A DNA stretch of 64,000 bases from Phycomyces blakesleeanus NRRL 1555(-) (lineage: Eukaryota; Mucoromycota; Mucoromycetes; Mucorales; Phycomycetaceae). Positions 46,860-64,000 of the stretch are shown in pieces. The notes under the pieces are model-generated. The model was not told the origin of the DNA. It saw nothing but the letters and a program-made list of their open reading frames with translations, and did not search any database. The position numbers and the translations under genes are program-made. Where the stretch lies: NCBI RefSeq assembly GCF_001638985.1, contig NW_017265135.1, positions 3,371,545-3,435,544 on the forward strand, written 5' to 3'. Positions within the stretch are counted from its first letter, which is position 1, and every line of letters starts with the position of its first letter.

Positions 46860-47838
46860 GATGGAAGGGGCGGGAAAGGAAAAATGATAATAATGTCAAT
46901 ATTACTATTATTATTGCTATTGCTATTGCTATTGCTATTGCTATTTCTATTACTATTGATAATAGTAATAATAATAACGGTAATTAATGTGGGGCCGAGT
47001 TGTTAAAAAATATACATATAATAAGAAAGAAAAATTCAGGCGATTATTTAGTATGCAGAAGAAAAAAAAAAATTTAAAAAAAAATATATAGTGTGAACGT
47101 ATTTTGGGGGTTTTCTTTTTCGGTTTTCAATAGAAAGGAAATATTCGAGTCTTGGCTTGTATAGAGAAAGGCAGCAATGTTCGCAGAAATAGTCGTAGTA
47201 ATGTTCGTAGTAATGTTCGTAGTATTATTCGTAAAAATATTATTCGTAGTATTATTCGTAGCAGTGGTGATAAAGGCTGTAGCTGAAGATGTAGTGATAA
47301 TAAACGTCTACCAAAATTCCAATTTATTATTTGAGATGAATAAATATACAAAATACAAATGTGAATATGCAATTAAGAATAGAAATATGAGTATGATTAT
47401 AAGAATTACATAATGAATATATAGATATAGATATATACACATTATATACATTATATACATTATATATATATACCAAGATTAGTCAATTTATATATTATCA
47501 TTAATTGAAATACTAAAGCTATAGTTAACTTACCAGGCCAGGACGATAAGGAAGAAGTACAGTACTTGATACAGGTAAAATAGAGGGAAAATGAAAATAA
47601 AGAGAAAGAGAGGTTGGCAGCAGAAAAAGCAAAGGAAAGTGGCGGTTGGTGGTAGATTTATTTGATTTATTTGATTTATTTGATTTGATATGATTTGATT
47701 TGGGTTGCGGAAATAGCTAACATTCATAGCCGATTTTATTAGTATTTTATTTCTTATTTTGCGCCAAAGATTTTTCTTTTTCTTTTTCTTTGTATTATAT
47801 TATTATATTTAATATGAGAGGCCCAGATAATAAATAAT

Positions 47839-47870
<32 letters not shown>

Positions 47871-50329
47871 ATTATTTAATTATTATAATTAATAAAATAA
47901 AATTATAATTATAATTATAATTATTATATAAAAAGTCAGATGCAGACAGCTTGAATGCATTCTTGTATTTATATATGAAAACACAATTCACCAAGGGCAA
48001 AATCGCCTCAACATCACCCTTTATTTCTTATTTTTACCTTTACACTTTACCTTGCTTGCTTGCTTACTTGCTTACTTGCTTACTTGCTTATCGTATTCAG
48101 TCCCCCCCCCTTCTTCCACTTCCTCTTCTAATCAGCCATATCTTATTTACTTGCTTCTTATATTTACTTATTTGATCTGTCCCATTGATCACCCACCCCT
48201 TGTTTTTTTTGTTATGTTACGCATCGTTCTTATTCTTATACGTGTAATCTTCTTTTCTCTTTAAACCTAGCCTTACTATTATTACTATCACTATCAATCG
48301 ACCATCTTTGAACGTCTTGTATACTTGCTTTGTTGGTGAATTACAAGCACTCGTTGGACCTAGATAGAATAGTATTGATTATGTAACATTAATATACACA
48401 CACACACACACACACATATATTACAACCCCATAAACTACACTTTTTGTGTACATAACCCACAGCTTAGAAAAACAAAAAAAAGAGTAAATAAATTAATAG
48501 CAAGTTTAAATACCAAACTGGTTTAATACAAGGCACCTCATATTATTTATTCCTCTCTCTTTTTTTTTTCTTTCTTTCTAAAGCAAATTAGTAAGTAATT
48601 GTCCAATACAACGAGCTTATATAAAAAAAAATTAATCCCCCTAGTTACCTCGTCGCGTCTTAAAAATATTGCGGTCGGAGAAACATAATCGCGTTAGTAT
48701 AGGCTGAGTATACATCGGATACAAAAAACCCCCATTTACGTTTAATGATTGTCTTGTCTTGCCCTGTTGTGTATATATATATATATACGCTTTAAATAAT
48801 TATTCAATATCACTAGCCTAATATACTGTGAAGAAAACAGTTCAGCTATCCATAAATACACAAAAGACAAAATTACCTAGGTTGTAGGTGAATATCCACT
48901 AATATGTATATATTTGTTTATGTATACATCCGTGGTATGTAATGCCTGATATTTAGTTCATTCACCTATCTCGTTATTATCTTTGTAAAAATTGCGGTTA
49001 ATGCAGTCTATCTAATTCTTGCTGTTGTTGTCTTTCCACTCTGGATTGTGCAAAAAATCCAGTTTAGTTCAGTCCAATCGCAATTTTTTCTTATATTTAT
49101 TTTTACCAAGGGGTTATTCTATACATTCAGTACTTCCGTCGCCATATTGAATGGCAAATTATGTATATCTAAGCTAACCAGTAAGTATTGCTTTACTGGC
49201 CAATTGGATTGAACAAATGGCTGTGTTTTTTGATGGAAGAGATGGTATTATGAACTTCTTTTTTTTTTAAAAAAAATATATATACTATTTCATACTAATA
49301 ATATGTTTTCTCGCAGTTATAAAAAACACTATTCATTCGGCTAAAGGATGTGTATGAATTAGAGCTATGTAAGACCTGAATATCTTTTGCTCTAAGTTTC
49401 AATACAAAGCATATATTTATTAAGCCTTTTGGCCAGCTACTGTCGCTATCACAGTCACGTGTTTTAATTCGACTCTGTCTGATTTTTAAAAAAAAATTAT
49501 AATTGACATTAGCTGTGACACCAAGGCAAGTTTGTGGACATGTCTGTTGTTGGACAAGTGACATTCTGGGTCGTGGGGGTCCATTATGACTACCAAAGAA
49601 CGGGTACTCTTGATGTTTCCAGGAGTTCACAAGAATCGAAAATATACACATTTGTTACAGATTTTCCTACCTTTTTTTTATTTTATTTTCTTCTTCTTAA
49701 ATAAGTATGGATATGCTATTATTCTATTATTATTTCACTAAAAGAAGTATATACATAAGATGCATAAACCAACAACAGCCAAAGAAATTCTTCCCCTTTA
49801 ACACCAAGGGATTCTTTTACTCTTTACTCTTGCGCTCACCTTTTTTTTTTGGTTTAGGAAAATGGTACATATTAATTTTAATAACTAGACTGAAGAATAT
49901 CTTTGCACATTACTATATTTGACACTTCTTTTATTCAAGTATCTATACTTGACCAATCCATAATTCTTTTGGCTCTATTAAATCCCAAGATATTGCTATC
50001 CCCTTCTTTACATTTATATATACATACACAGACATGTATGTGTATATTTCTTGGTCTATTTTTCACCCCCATTTTTTTTTTCGTCTAGTACAAAGGCGTC
50101 ATCAATTACACATTTTGGCAGTCAGGTCTAACCACCACACACATTCATATTACCCTTTATATATATTCAAACTATAATCCTATCTAGACACACATACTCA
50201 TACACTCATACACACTAACCCGTAAACATATACGTTTCTCTCTTTTCTCTCTTTGCTTCCTTACTTTCTTGCTTCTTCTTTTTCCTCTTTCTCTTTGTTC
50301 CTTAAACCGTTTCATTAATCTTGCTCATT

Positions 50330-50369
<40 letters not shown>

Positions 50370-50502
50370 ATTATTCTTATTATCTACTTCTTTATCTTTT
50401 TCTTTCTTTCTTTCTTTCACTCTCTCTCTTTTTAACACACACACACACACATCTACATAAATAAATAATATATATCTCTAATATATTTTACAAAAGTCGA
50501 CT
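46860..50502. promoter_or_regulatory. Large divergent spacer between the His-rich orphan and UBP15
   Basis: The 3.6 kb between two start codons. It holds (ATTGCT)n at about 46910-46945, (TTCGTA)n copies at 47177-47260, (TA)n at about 47842-47868, (CTTGCTTA)n at about 48050-48090, a C9 run at about 48102-48110, (CA)n at 48396-48415, a T10A8 tract at 49259-49276 and a CACGTG near 49456. One 118-codon minus frame (49295-49651) is treated as unproven. A CT-rich block with (TC)16 at 50335-50366 and (CA)n precede UBP15. Confidence 0.5.
50221..50430 (+). promoter_or_regulatory. Pyrimidine-rich leader of UBP15
   Basis: About 200 bases of CT-rich plus strand, including (TC)16 at 50335-50366 and CTTT repeats, lie 75-280 bases before the UBP15 ATG. 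Comparable CT-rich leaders precede NTE1, the HMG gene and the coiled-coil gene on their coding strands. This fits a CT-box type core promoter or 5' UTR. Confidence 0.45.
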
Positions 50503-56242
<5,740 letters not shown>

Positions 56243-56472
56243 AACATCAAGAAAACTCAAGTTAACAAGATAATCAATCCAACCTTGTGAGAACCATATA
56301 TAAAGATTTCCTCCCCTCCTACCTCCCCTTCCCCACCAGAACAAATACAGTTATTTTTTTTATTTTTTTTTAATCCCCCAAATCTCAATCTCCTATTATT
56401 ACTATTACTATTATTTTTACTATTATTGAGCTAATTTACAAGCCTATGTCTGTGTCTATCTATATGCCTATG

Positions 56473-56516
<44 letters not shown>

Positions 56517-57153
56517 CGTAAAAGAAATGCTGATTTCATTATCTTTACAGCAAATTCTTTCTTTCTTTCTTTCTTTTTTTTCCCATTATTTTATTAATCA
56601 TAATTTGGCCTGACTAAATCCTTGGCACTAACATTCTATCGAAACTTTAACAAACAAGAAAATGGAAATAAAGAAGTCAAGCCCACTATGATAAGATTTT
56701 TTTTAGTAATGTGAAATCGGTTCTATTGACTGTCTTGATATGTCCAGTGGATCTTTAGATGTAGATGTAATTCATGAATACAAAACAAAAAGGTTTTTTT
56801 TTTAATATAAATATTGTTCAATTGCTACTTAATATCTTTACGCAGTTTGTATGTAAGTTGAGACTTTATTTGAATATATAAGATATTAGACCAGGGTTTT
56901 CTTTCTTATTGTGTGTAAAGTCCAATACAAAATTTTCTTTGGTGTGCATAAAACCACAAAAGATCGATATGTTTAGGGAGACCAGGTTTACTAGGGCTTA
57001 ATTATTATATTCACCCATATATTCGAACTTATGTATAAATTAAAACTATAGAGAAATATATGTATATATAGCCATTTGTGATTTGTGATTTATGATTTGG
57101 AGTGTAGATTTGGTAAGTTTCTTTTTTTTTGTTAAAAAAATATTCTCGATATT
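56243..57153. other. Convergent 3' spacer after UBP15
   Basis: AT-rich, with (AT)n then (GT)n at 56467-56515, (CTTT)n at 56557-56575 and mixed sequence. No gene was recognised. Confidence 0.6.
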
Positions 57154-57585
57154 TCAGACTTTGTCCTTGGAAACGGCCATTGCTCTTGCTATTGCTATTG
57201 CCTTTGTTCGACTTCGAAGTACTCTGGGTGATGTAGAGTTGGACTTGTCAACAAATCTAACATCCTTTTTTGGCTTGAATCTCGTTTTCTGGATTGTACT
57301 TTCTCCTAAAGAAACGCAACGAGGGGCCATGTTACAGGTTTTTGTGCTTTCTGAGGCAGACAGGATTTGAACCAAAGTGTGACAAGTAGGGTTATCGACT
57401 TTGGATGATGGAGTATTAGTATTTTGCTGAGAGGGTTTCAAAAGATGCACGATGAGCTTTGAATCACTATCAATGATTGGTGTACTGTTTAAATCGCCTT
57501 TGGTAGGATTAACATCAAAGGAAACATTTCCTTTCAAGGACATGGGTAGCCTTGCAATGAGTGTGGCCTTTCTGTGAGGGTGCAT
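57154..57585 (-). CDS. Small basic orphan protein, 143 residues
   Basis: A single minus-strand frame, ATG at 57583-57585 to TGA at 57154-57156. Composition is balanced, not repeat-driven: MHPHRKATLIARLPMSLKGN, SFDVNPTKGDLNSTPIIDSD, SKLIVHLLKPS, then NPTCHTLVQILSASESTK, CNMAPRCVSLGE, and a basic end (KTRFKPKKDVRFVDKS, SPRVLRSRTKAIAIARAMAV). The KKDVRFVDKS...RVLRSRT end looks like a disordered nuclear-type basic segment. No signal peptide or TM is seen. I do not recognise it. It may be a complete small gene or the last exon of a larger one, though no 5' exon could be found upstream, where AT repeats begin at once. It is convergent with UBP15. Confidence 0.5.
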   Translation of the reverse strand: MHPHRKATLIARLPMSLKGNVSFDVNPTKGDLNSTPIIDSDSKLIVHLLKPSQQNTNTPSSKVDNPTCHTLVQILSASESTKTCNMAPRCVSLGESTIQKTRFKPKKDVRFVDKSNSTSPRVLRSRTKAIAIARAMAVSKDKV

Positions 57586-60500
57586 GATTGATTGATATGT
57601 ATATATATGTATATATATATATATATATTCTAAAGGAAAGACCCACTTTATGTTTTTAGTATTTCATTTTAGGGATCTTGATATAAAGCATAGTCAGTAG
57701 AAATACGCGCACATATTAAGAAACAAATAAATCCAATAAATCCAATAACAATAATAGTAAATCACGTAAAATGAGCTTTGAAGATTATTCTTGCTATTGC
57801 TATTGCTATTGATTCATTCTTAAAGATAAACGAGTAAAAGAAGTACTAGAGTCCTAGAACTACAGCTTACTTAAAACAAGGACCTCAACGTGGAAGAAAG
57901 TGAGGGAGAGAAAAAATAAATAAATAAAAAAGTCAAGGCTGGTAGACTTTGATCTTTAAAGCATTTATAGTTTGCTTTTGGTCAACATGACAGGACTGTG
58001 ACCTGTTCGCTCATTCATCTTGTGACAGGAGTTACTCTCTTTTTAACATGTGTCTATAAAGAAAGTAAAGTTGTGATGTAAAAGTTAGGAGACAATTGGT
58101 CAAAGAACAAAGTGAATCTACTAAGTACTTGATTTCAAATGTCTCATTGTCTATTACTTTCATATAATTATATTGTCATGCTATTAAAAATGCAATTGTG
58201 AGAATACAGCGTCTGTGCCTTTAATTGAGGTATCTATAGTATAACAAAGAAAAAAGGTAGCATCAATATTAACATTAGACAATACATAAATAAATGAATG
58301 AATGAGAAGCAAAAGGCTTTCTATTCACATAGATCAATCCAGATCTGCCAAGCAAAGTTGTTGGATTTACTAACAGTAACTTATCTATAGTCTCTATCTT
58401 AATGAGGAGCCATATATAAACTATCGATCTGATTCTAGACATATCTATCAACCCAACCATACTACAAAAAGAAGTACAAGAATGAAATTTCCCTCTTAAT
58501 ATTCTATTTTTAATATACTGCCTTAAAAAATAATAATTAATTATACTCTTTATATATAAATATAAATAAATATTCATTTGTTATCCTCATGTAACTGTGA
58601 ACGAGTATCTTTTTTCTTGGGTAAGGTCTAAAGGCGTTGACAAGATTAAGTTAATTTGTTTTCTCTCTCTCTCTCGTTGGTATATGTATAATTACATAAA
58701 GACTTGTGAGAATTTGTGTATATTGGTGCAGTGTGTCTTGGCTGTATGCGAACTTTCTATAGATCTTATCTTTTACTGATCTCAGTAAATTTTGTTTTTT
58801 CTAAATGTACTAAAGCAAATATTATTCTAAAGAGATCCTAATAGAAAGTAAAATCTATATTTTACAGGCGTATATTCATTCTTAAAAGAACATTGTTCTT
58901 AATGCCCTAAATCTCATTAACCACCTATATCAAACAGTTTCTAGCTGTCAATGAGTTGGAATATACTGTGGTCGTATTTTACTACATAAAAGCTGTCTTG
59001 GGGTTAATATGTGAACTTGAATTGATTAAGGTAAAGCACATTTCTGCACAACAATTTTATATGTATATGATAAATGACTGTATGATTTAGGCTTTTTTTT
59101 TATTATTATTTATATATATATATATAATTAGCCACACAATTTAGTCTGAAGCATAGAAAGATGGTTTGTACATAATCTAATTAGTAGGTTATTCTTTGAG
59201 GTCCCGAGATCTTAATAGAGGACGATTACTGTCAATATTAAGACTGTTTTATTCGCTGCAATGTAGCCTTTACAGCAGGTCTTGGATATCAAAAATAAAC
59301 AAGATCTGAAGGAAGGTTTCAGAAAGGTGGTCACTGATATTGGTTATATTAATGAAAATGCAGAGACCTCCCCCCCCCCCCCCCTCCTTTGAATATTTGC
59401 TATTTCATATATATATATTTATTTATTAATGTTTGATATATTTAGGTAATCACCTCATGGAAAAACATAATTGTTCTGTAGATGAAAAATACGGTATTTG
59501 TCTGTGAAATAATGTATAGTTAATATTAGTTGATTTCTCATAATATCATCAATATAGATACAGGGATGGTTTATGCCGGGAGATGGTATTCTTGCCCAGG
59601 AGATTATAATAACAGGTCCAGCAAACGCTTTGATGAACCTCCTTGTTCTCCTTATTATTATTATCATCATTTTACAATTGAGGTCCTAAAAGACAAACAG
59701 AAGAAGAAGAAGAAGAAGAAGAAAACACGGCTCACGTTTATTTCTTATGATTCTTCATCAATATTTGCTACTAGAAAAGAAAATGTATAATTGAATTGTT
59801 AGACCTATGTTCATTATGTTAAAGTATTTGTCCAAACTATCTTTCTTTCCACACTTATTACCATCTGATTTATTAAATTATGCAAGGCTTATATTAATAG
59901 CTGCTTGGATATTGATTTGTGTGAATATATTTTGGAAATAGTCAGTAGTTTGGATACCACGTTTTGAAACTATAGCTTGATTATAAATTTAAAGTATAAA
60001 AAGTGATGACAAGAAAGATTTACTGTCGTTCCCCCAATAAAAGCAAAAAAAAAATAAGAAGAAAAGAGTTATCTATTAACAAAGGAACCGAACATTTATT
60101 TCGTAAAGCAAACAGACAGACCAATATGAGACCATTATCTTCTTCTTCTTCTCCTTTATATATAAAATTCGACTGTTGTTATATTAAAAAACGCTGTTAC
60201 TAAATAATATTGTGGCTTTGTTAAAAACAAAGCGGCTTTTGGAGTACTAGAAAAGAAAGATAAGTAACAAAGAATTGCAATAATGGCCTGTGGGAAGTTG
60301 CTTTATGGTAAATAGGGTAGAGTTATCATATGAATTCGGCCAAAGTTCAGTATGCATAGAACATTGTAAAATGAACCGTTTTACAATTGATCAAAAAAAA
60401 AGATATATAGTGACAATACTCTTGTTCAAAATGTTCAAAAATATAAATTAATTAATTAATCAATAGCTTGAAGATTGCCAAAATTGATAAAGTAAAATAA

Positions 60501-60843
60501 TAATTAAAAAGAGAAGAAAAAAAAAGCGCCAATGCCTCATTTATACGTTAACTCGTCTTTGGTTATCACGCATATTATTTCATATCCTACAAGTATTTAA
60601 AAAGTATCTTGTATATACCAATAAGATAATGGGTAGAAAGATTGTATAAACTTTATGCACAACCTTGACTAATGTATCAAAAAGGGAGTTTGATACCAAA
60701 TGTAGTGATTAAAGAATACAACATTCTTCTTTGCATTTCTTTTTTCTTTTTAATTGGCTCAGTCTATAATACGCTTGAAGTTGAGTTAAGGAGTATAGGG
60801 TGGGGTATTTTGTTATTATTTTATATTATATTATATTATATTA
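57586..60843. other. Intergenic, 3.3 kb without a supported gene
   Basis: Mostly AT-rich and stop-filled. Features are (AT)n at 57598-57629, (ATTGCT)n at about 57790-57812, (AT)n at about 59110-59126, a C15 run at 59370-59384, (AAG)n at about 59701-59722, and a perfect 7-base inverted repeat GCTTTGT/ACAAAGC at about 60213-60232. The stretch 58930-59700 is less repetitive than its surroundings and could be a decayed element, but no frame or terminal repeat supports that. Confidence 0.55.
59370..59384. repeat. C15 homopolymer
   Basis: Fifteen consecutive C on the plus strand in an otherwise AT-rich spacer. Confidence 0.97.
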
Positions 60844-63800
60844 TTAACTATGGCGTGAATTAATAGCATTCCATAATTTGCCATATACTGATAATGATGC
60901 GCTTGTTTTACGAGAACTCATGGATTGCTGTTCTTTTCCTGTCCCTGGATCCTTTTCATCGACATTCATATTGGCTGTTAAACACATCGAAGATATCGAT
61001 TTTCTTTTAGAAAAGTCCATCTCACTTGGCGGTTGAATCAGTGTTGCTGCCGGAACCGATGGCGAAGTTGTCATCCGTCTAAGCTTAACCTCTGCGACTG
61101 AAGCTGGGATATCTTGTGAAAGGCATTTGACCCTAGTCTCATCTGAAGCAAGCTCATAGGCTTGTAGACTACCCAAGAAAAAGCTGTTCTTTGTGCATTC
61201 ATTCTCATCAAAGTCATTGTTCCCAAATTCATCAAAAGAAAGACTTTGACCAGAAAGATGACTATTTTGATTAGAGGCAGTCTTGTCTTGTGTGCTAGTA
61301 AACTTTGTTGGGTGTATGTGAGAAGAGTCACCAAGGTTTTGTAGCAGAGATTGGCTATTGTTATCAAACAGTAGGTAGGAGATGTGCACCCTCAGGGCCG
61401 CGTTCTCTTGTGTGGCTGCTTGCAATTTATAATCTGTTGTAAGCTTCTCGTCTCTGAGAGAGTCCATATCGCACTGGAGAGTAATTAACCTTTCCATAAG
61501 TGCGATCTGACTTTCATTGACCATCTCGAGTTTTGACTGAACATCTTCTAGTTCGTGTGTTACTTTCTCGACTTGCTGGTTCAACTCAAAGTTTTCGACC
61601 TTGATTCTAACGAGTTCCTTTCTCACAGCTTCATTCTCATCCATACATTCAACTTGAAATACACCCTGTTTATTTGAGGGTACCTCATTCATCGGACTTT
61701 TCCAGCAAGAAGACACAGGAGAGTAGCATATGCTTTCAGGACGAACGGAGGAGTGGTTCTGTAGAGCTTCGTATGAAAACATATCTTCGTCGTTGAGGTA
61801 GCTGATTGTACTAGTACTTTCTTCATCGCCCAAAGTAGTGCTGTACGATTGAGATATACTCTCTTCCTTTGTTTTTATCTGCGATGAACTAGAAAGAAAG
61901 CTACGAGAGGAACTTATTGTGCGATCATGGGCTGCTTTCGTATTGCAATCAGACACCTTTTCGAGTTTACTAGAATTGTACCGCCTTTCCATCTCTATAA
62001 TTGTCATCTTGAGCGCATCCCTTTCACTTTCCACATCTTGCTTATCCATCTTAAGCTCCAACAAGGTTTCTAGCGTAGCCTTGTGTTCTTTGTCCAACTT
62101 TTCAAATGCGTCCTTTAACTTTGCAAATGACTTACTATCTGAGTAAGTCATGTCACCATTATTATCAGGTGTACAGTTCACTCTTGATGGCACAGGAGGA
62201 ACACTGTTGTAGACTACATCCGAAAACGAATCAACTGTAGGCACTGTGTCTGTAGATGAAAACTTACGCAACGAGCTAAAACTCTTGCGCATCTTTCTGT
62301 CACCAATATATTCGTCATCACTTTTTCGTGATATTGCCGACATTGTTATTGAGGATGTGAGGCCAGATACGGATTCCTTTCCATGAGATGTCCATCGTTT
62401 CTTGGTGTAGCTGCTAGTACTAATTGATCGTTGCATATTCAAATGCGGTGGTGGAAGTGGTGGCAGTGATGGATGCTTGGTGTTATTTTTAGGAGGTGGT
62501 TTTATACTCAATCGTCGCCAAAACCCGGTTCGTTTTGCGAGAGCTTGGCCTGATATTTTTCTGTCTTGATCCCCTTGATTATATTTCTTGCTCAGTACAT
62601 CTAGTTTCTCGCGTGTGATTTCCTTTGACAGAGCCATTGCATCTTGAATAACCGCACGAAAATCTTCGTCGTATGGCTTGCACAACTTGCGTGATGTGAC
62701 AATATCCAACAAATTCTCAAACTCATCTTCAGCCAAAATGGTTTCCTGAGATCGTTTTAACATTGCAATCGCTACACGCATTATTGTCTCGGCTGCTCCT
62801 TCTGCAAATACAATGTCATATATACGAGTAACAAGATCCATAGGAAATGCATAGGCAAATAGTGTAAGAAACCATTGTGAAGCATACATAGCAGCATGTA
62901 CGGCATGGGTATCCAGGTGAGCTGCTACTTCAGGCAACAGCTCTGAAAGTAAGCTGGAGAATTGATACAGTCTTAACTGAAGGCCTTCCATGTTGTGTGT
63001 AAACATGGTACGCATTTCATAAGTCTCCATAAGCCTTTATTTTTGTTTTGTTTTGTTTTGTTTTTGTTTGGTATACCCATTGTGAGAATTATATAGATTT
63101 AAAGAGATCCAAACTTTTCTTTTTGTCCTTTCTTACCTTACAAAGACACAAAACGCCTTTTCTTCTTCCATCTACGGCAACAAGTATTGTATATTAATTA
63201 CTAGAGATATAATTGCTATTAACGTGTGTAGGCTACTTGCATTCATTAAAAGAGGTCCAACCAAAAAGGCAAGGCCTTGGCAATATCCAACATCGGCATC
63301 ATAAAGACTATAGGCTTCTAAAATGCGTCTCATGGATATTTGACCTGGACCGTCTTCTTGTTTGAACATCTCGATTCTAGGAAAAGTGCGCGCCAGGTCC
63401 CGTTTAATGATACGTTCTTGTGGAGATTTTTCGGAACATAACTGGCCATAGACAGTTTCAAGATGCAATGATCCTGACTTGCACATTGCTTGCCATACCA
63501 ATCCTCTTACTTTTGCAGGAATTCCAGCTCCAAGCTTTACTGACAGTAGACGAGGTAATTTGCTTGCAAAATAATCAAAACATTGAATAATAGGTTCCCA
63601 GAAATCACAGTCGATTTCTTCCTTTGTCTGTTTATCTTCCTCGGCATCGATTTCTTTTTTAATGGTATCCGATGCGTCCGCGGCATTATTGATAACAGAT
63701 GAACTTGTAGATGTGGAACTTGTGGGCGTGGAGCTTGTAGGTGAGGAGCTTTGGGGCCCAAGATTGTCTGTGACAAGGCGTTGAACTGTAGAGATATGAG

Positions 63801-63886
63801 CACGAAGTTGATTGGATTGGATACATATGGATTTAGGGTCTCCTTCCAATAGGGTATTTTGTCGTTCGATCTGAGCCAAGATAAAG
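60844..63886 (-). CDS. TBC-domain RabGAP with C-terminal coiled coil (Gyp5/EVI5 type), 5' end outside window
   Basis: Three minus-strand exons are visible (63886-63241, 63171-63137, 63034-60844), about 956 residues. The first visible exon begins after an acceptor (CAATTAG at 63887), so the start codon lies beyond the window. The N-terminal ILAQIERQNTLLEGDPKS and Ser-rich linker lead into a TBC domain with both dual-finger motifs: Arg finger in IIKRDLARTFP and Gln finger in VGYCQGLAFLVGPLLMN. Then come AFCVFVRLMETYEMRTMF, HAAMYASQWFLTLFAYAFP and RIYDIVFAEGA. It should stimulate GTP hydrolysis by a Rab of the Ypt1/Sec4/Rab11 group. A long C-terminus follows, basic then Ser-rich, with a coiled coil (KDAFEKLDKEHKATLETLLE, EAVRKELVRIKVENFELNQQ) as in Gyp5/EVI5. 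The middle exon is only 35 bases, and the intron before it (63240-63172) is best read as GC-AG. Confidence 0.93.
63172..63240 (-). other. GC-AG intron in the TBC RabGAP gene
   Basis: On the minus strand CTTTTAATGAAT|GCAAGT ... TTGCCGTAG|ATGGAAGAA joins GPLLMN to MEEEKAFCVFVR, matching the LLMxM-x-EE-x-AFC pattern of the family with no gap. A GT donor three bases on (GTAGCC) would need a poor internal acceptor and lose the conserved Met-Glu-Glu. Confidence 0.7.
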
Positions 63887-64000
63887 CTAATTGAACCCTT
63901 TATTTATTTATTTATGTATTAATTTATTTAAATAAATAAATAATATGTCAATTGGTAGTAATTGTTTCTGGGCAGGATAACATACATAAACAAGCATGCA
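63887..64000 (-). other. Part of an intron of the TBC gene
   Basis: Sequence upstream of the acceptor at 63887-63888, AT-rich with TTTATTTA repeats. The upstream exon is not in the window. Confidence 0.7.

Noticed and set aside
58930..59700. Decayed transposon in the less repetitive spacer
   Set aside because: No terminal repeats, target duplication or recognisable transposase or reverse transcriptase motif was seen.

Overview
This is a nuclear segment of a fungus. Compact, intron-rich protein genes, mostly with short introns, sit in very AT-rich spacers full of microsatellites. The protein set is fungal: NTE1 lysophospholipase, an Anp1/Mnn9-type mannosyltransferase, a Sho1-type osmosensor, a MAT-type HMG protein and TIM10. 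A CRY-DASH and a UFL1, which Dikarya yeasts lack, together with the low GC suggest an early-diverging lineage. Mucoromycota, perhaps Mucorales, is my best guess. It is an inference from gene content, not a proven placement.

Layout, left to right. The 3' part of a CRY-DASH gene (+, 1-1049) is followed by a possible 72-residue gene (+, 2948-3166). A four-TM Sho1-like protein without an SH3 domain (-, 5823-6829) is divergent from UFL1 (+, 7384-10686). UFL1 converges with NTE1 (-, 10877-16836). Next come a small secreted proline-rich repeat protein (-, 17528-18119) and a MAT-type HMG-box factor (-, 19318-20967). The HMG gene is divergent from an SP-RING SUMO ligase (+, 22755-24865). An UPS2-type lipid-transfer protein (+, 25890-26822) and an Anp1-family mannosyltransferase (+, 28296-29427) follow. 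An orphan repeat-rich protein (-, 31842-33050), a coiled-coil protein (-, 34763-36767) and TIM10 (-, 37837-38496) come next. MPP10 (+, 41106-43979), an orphan His-rich protein (-, 45597-46859) and the USP7/UBP15 deubiquitinase (+, 50503-56242) lead to a small orphan (-, 57154-57585). The window ends in a TBC RabGAP (-, 60844-63886) whose 5' end lies outside.

Gene models were built by reading frames across splice sites; about 67 complete introns were placed. Most are GT-AG, but three are best explained as GC-AG (in UFL1, UBP15 and the TBC gene). Several 3' splice sites follow A-tracts rather than pyrimidine tracts. The genes do not form an operon or a cluster with one function: they are ordinary cellular genes (ER, mitochondria, nucleolus, ubiquitin/SUMO/UFM1 systems, membrane traffic) plus four or five lineage-specific proteins.

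No rRNA, tRNA, CRISPR array, intact transposon or virus was seen. I found no clearly new multi-gene system. The best leads are the secreted 22-residue-repeat protein with a dibasic processing site, the SH3-less Sho1 homologue, UFL1 in a fungus, and the orphan repeat proteins.
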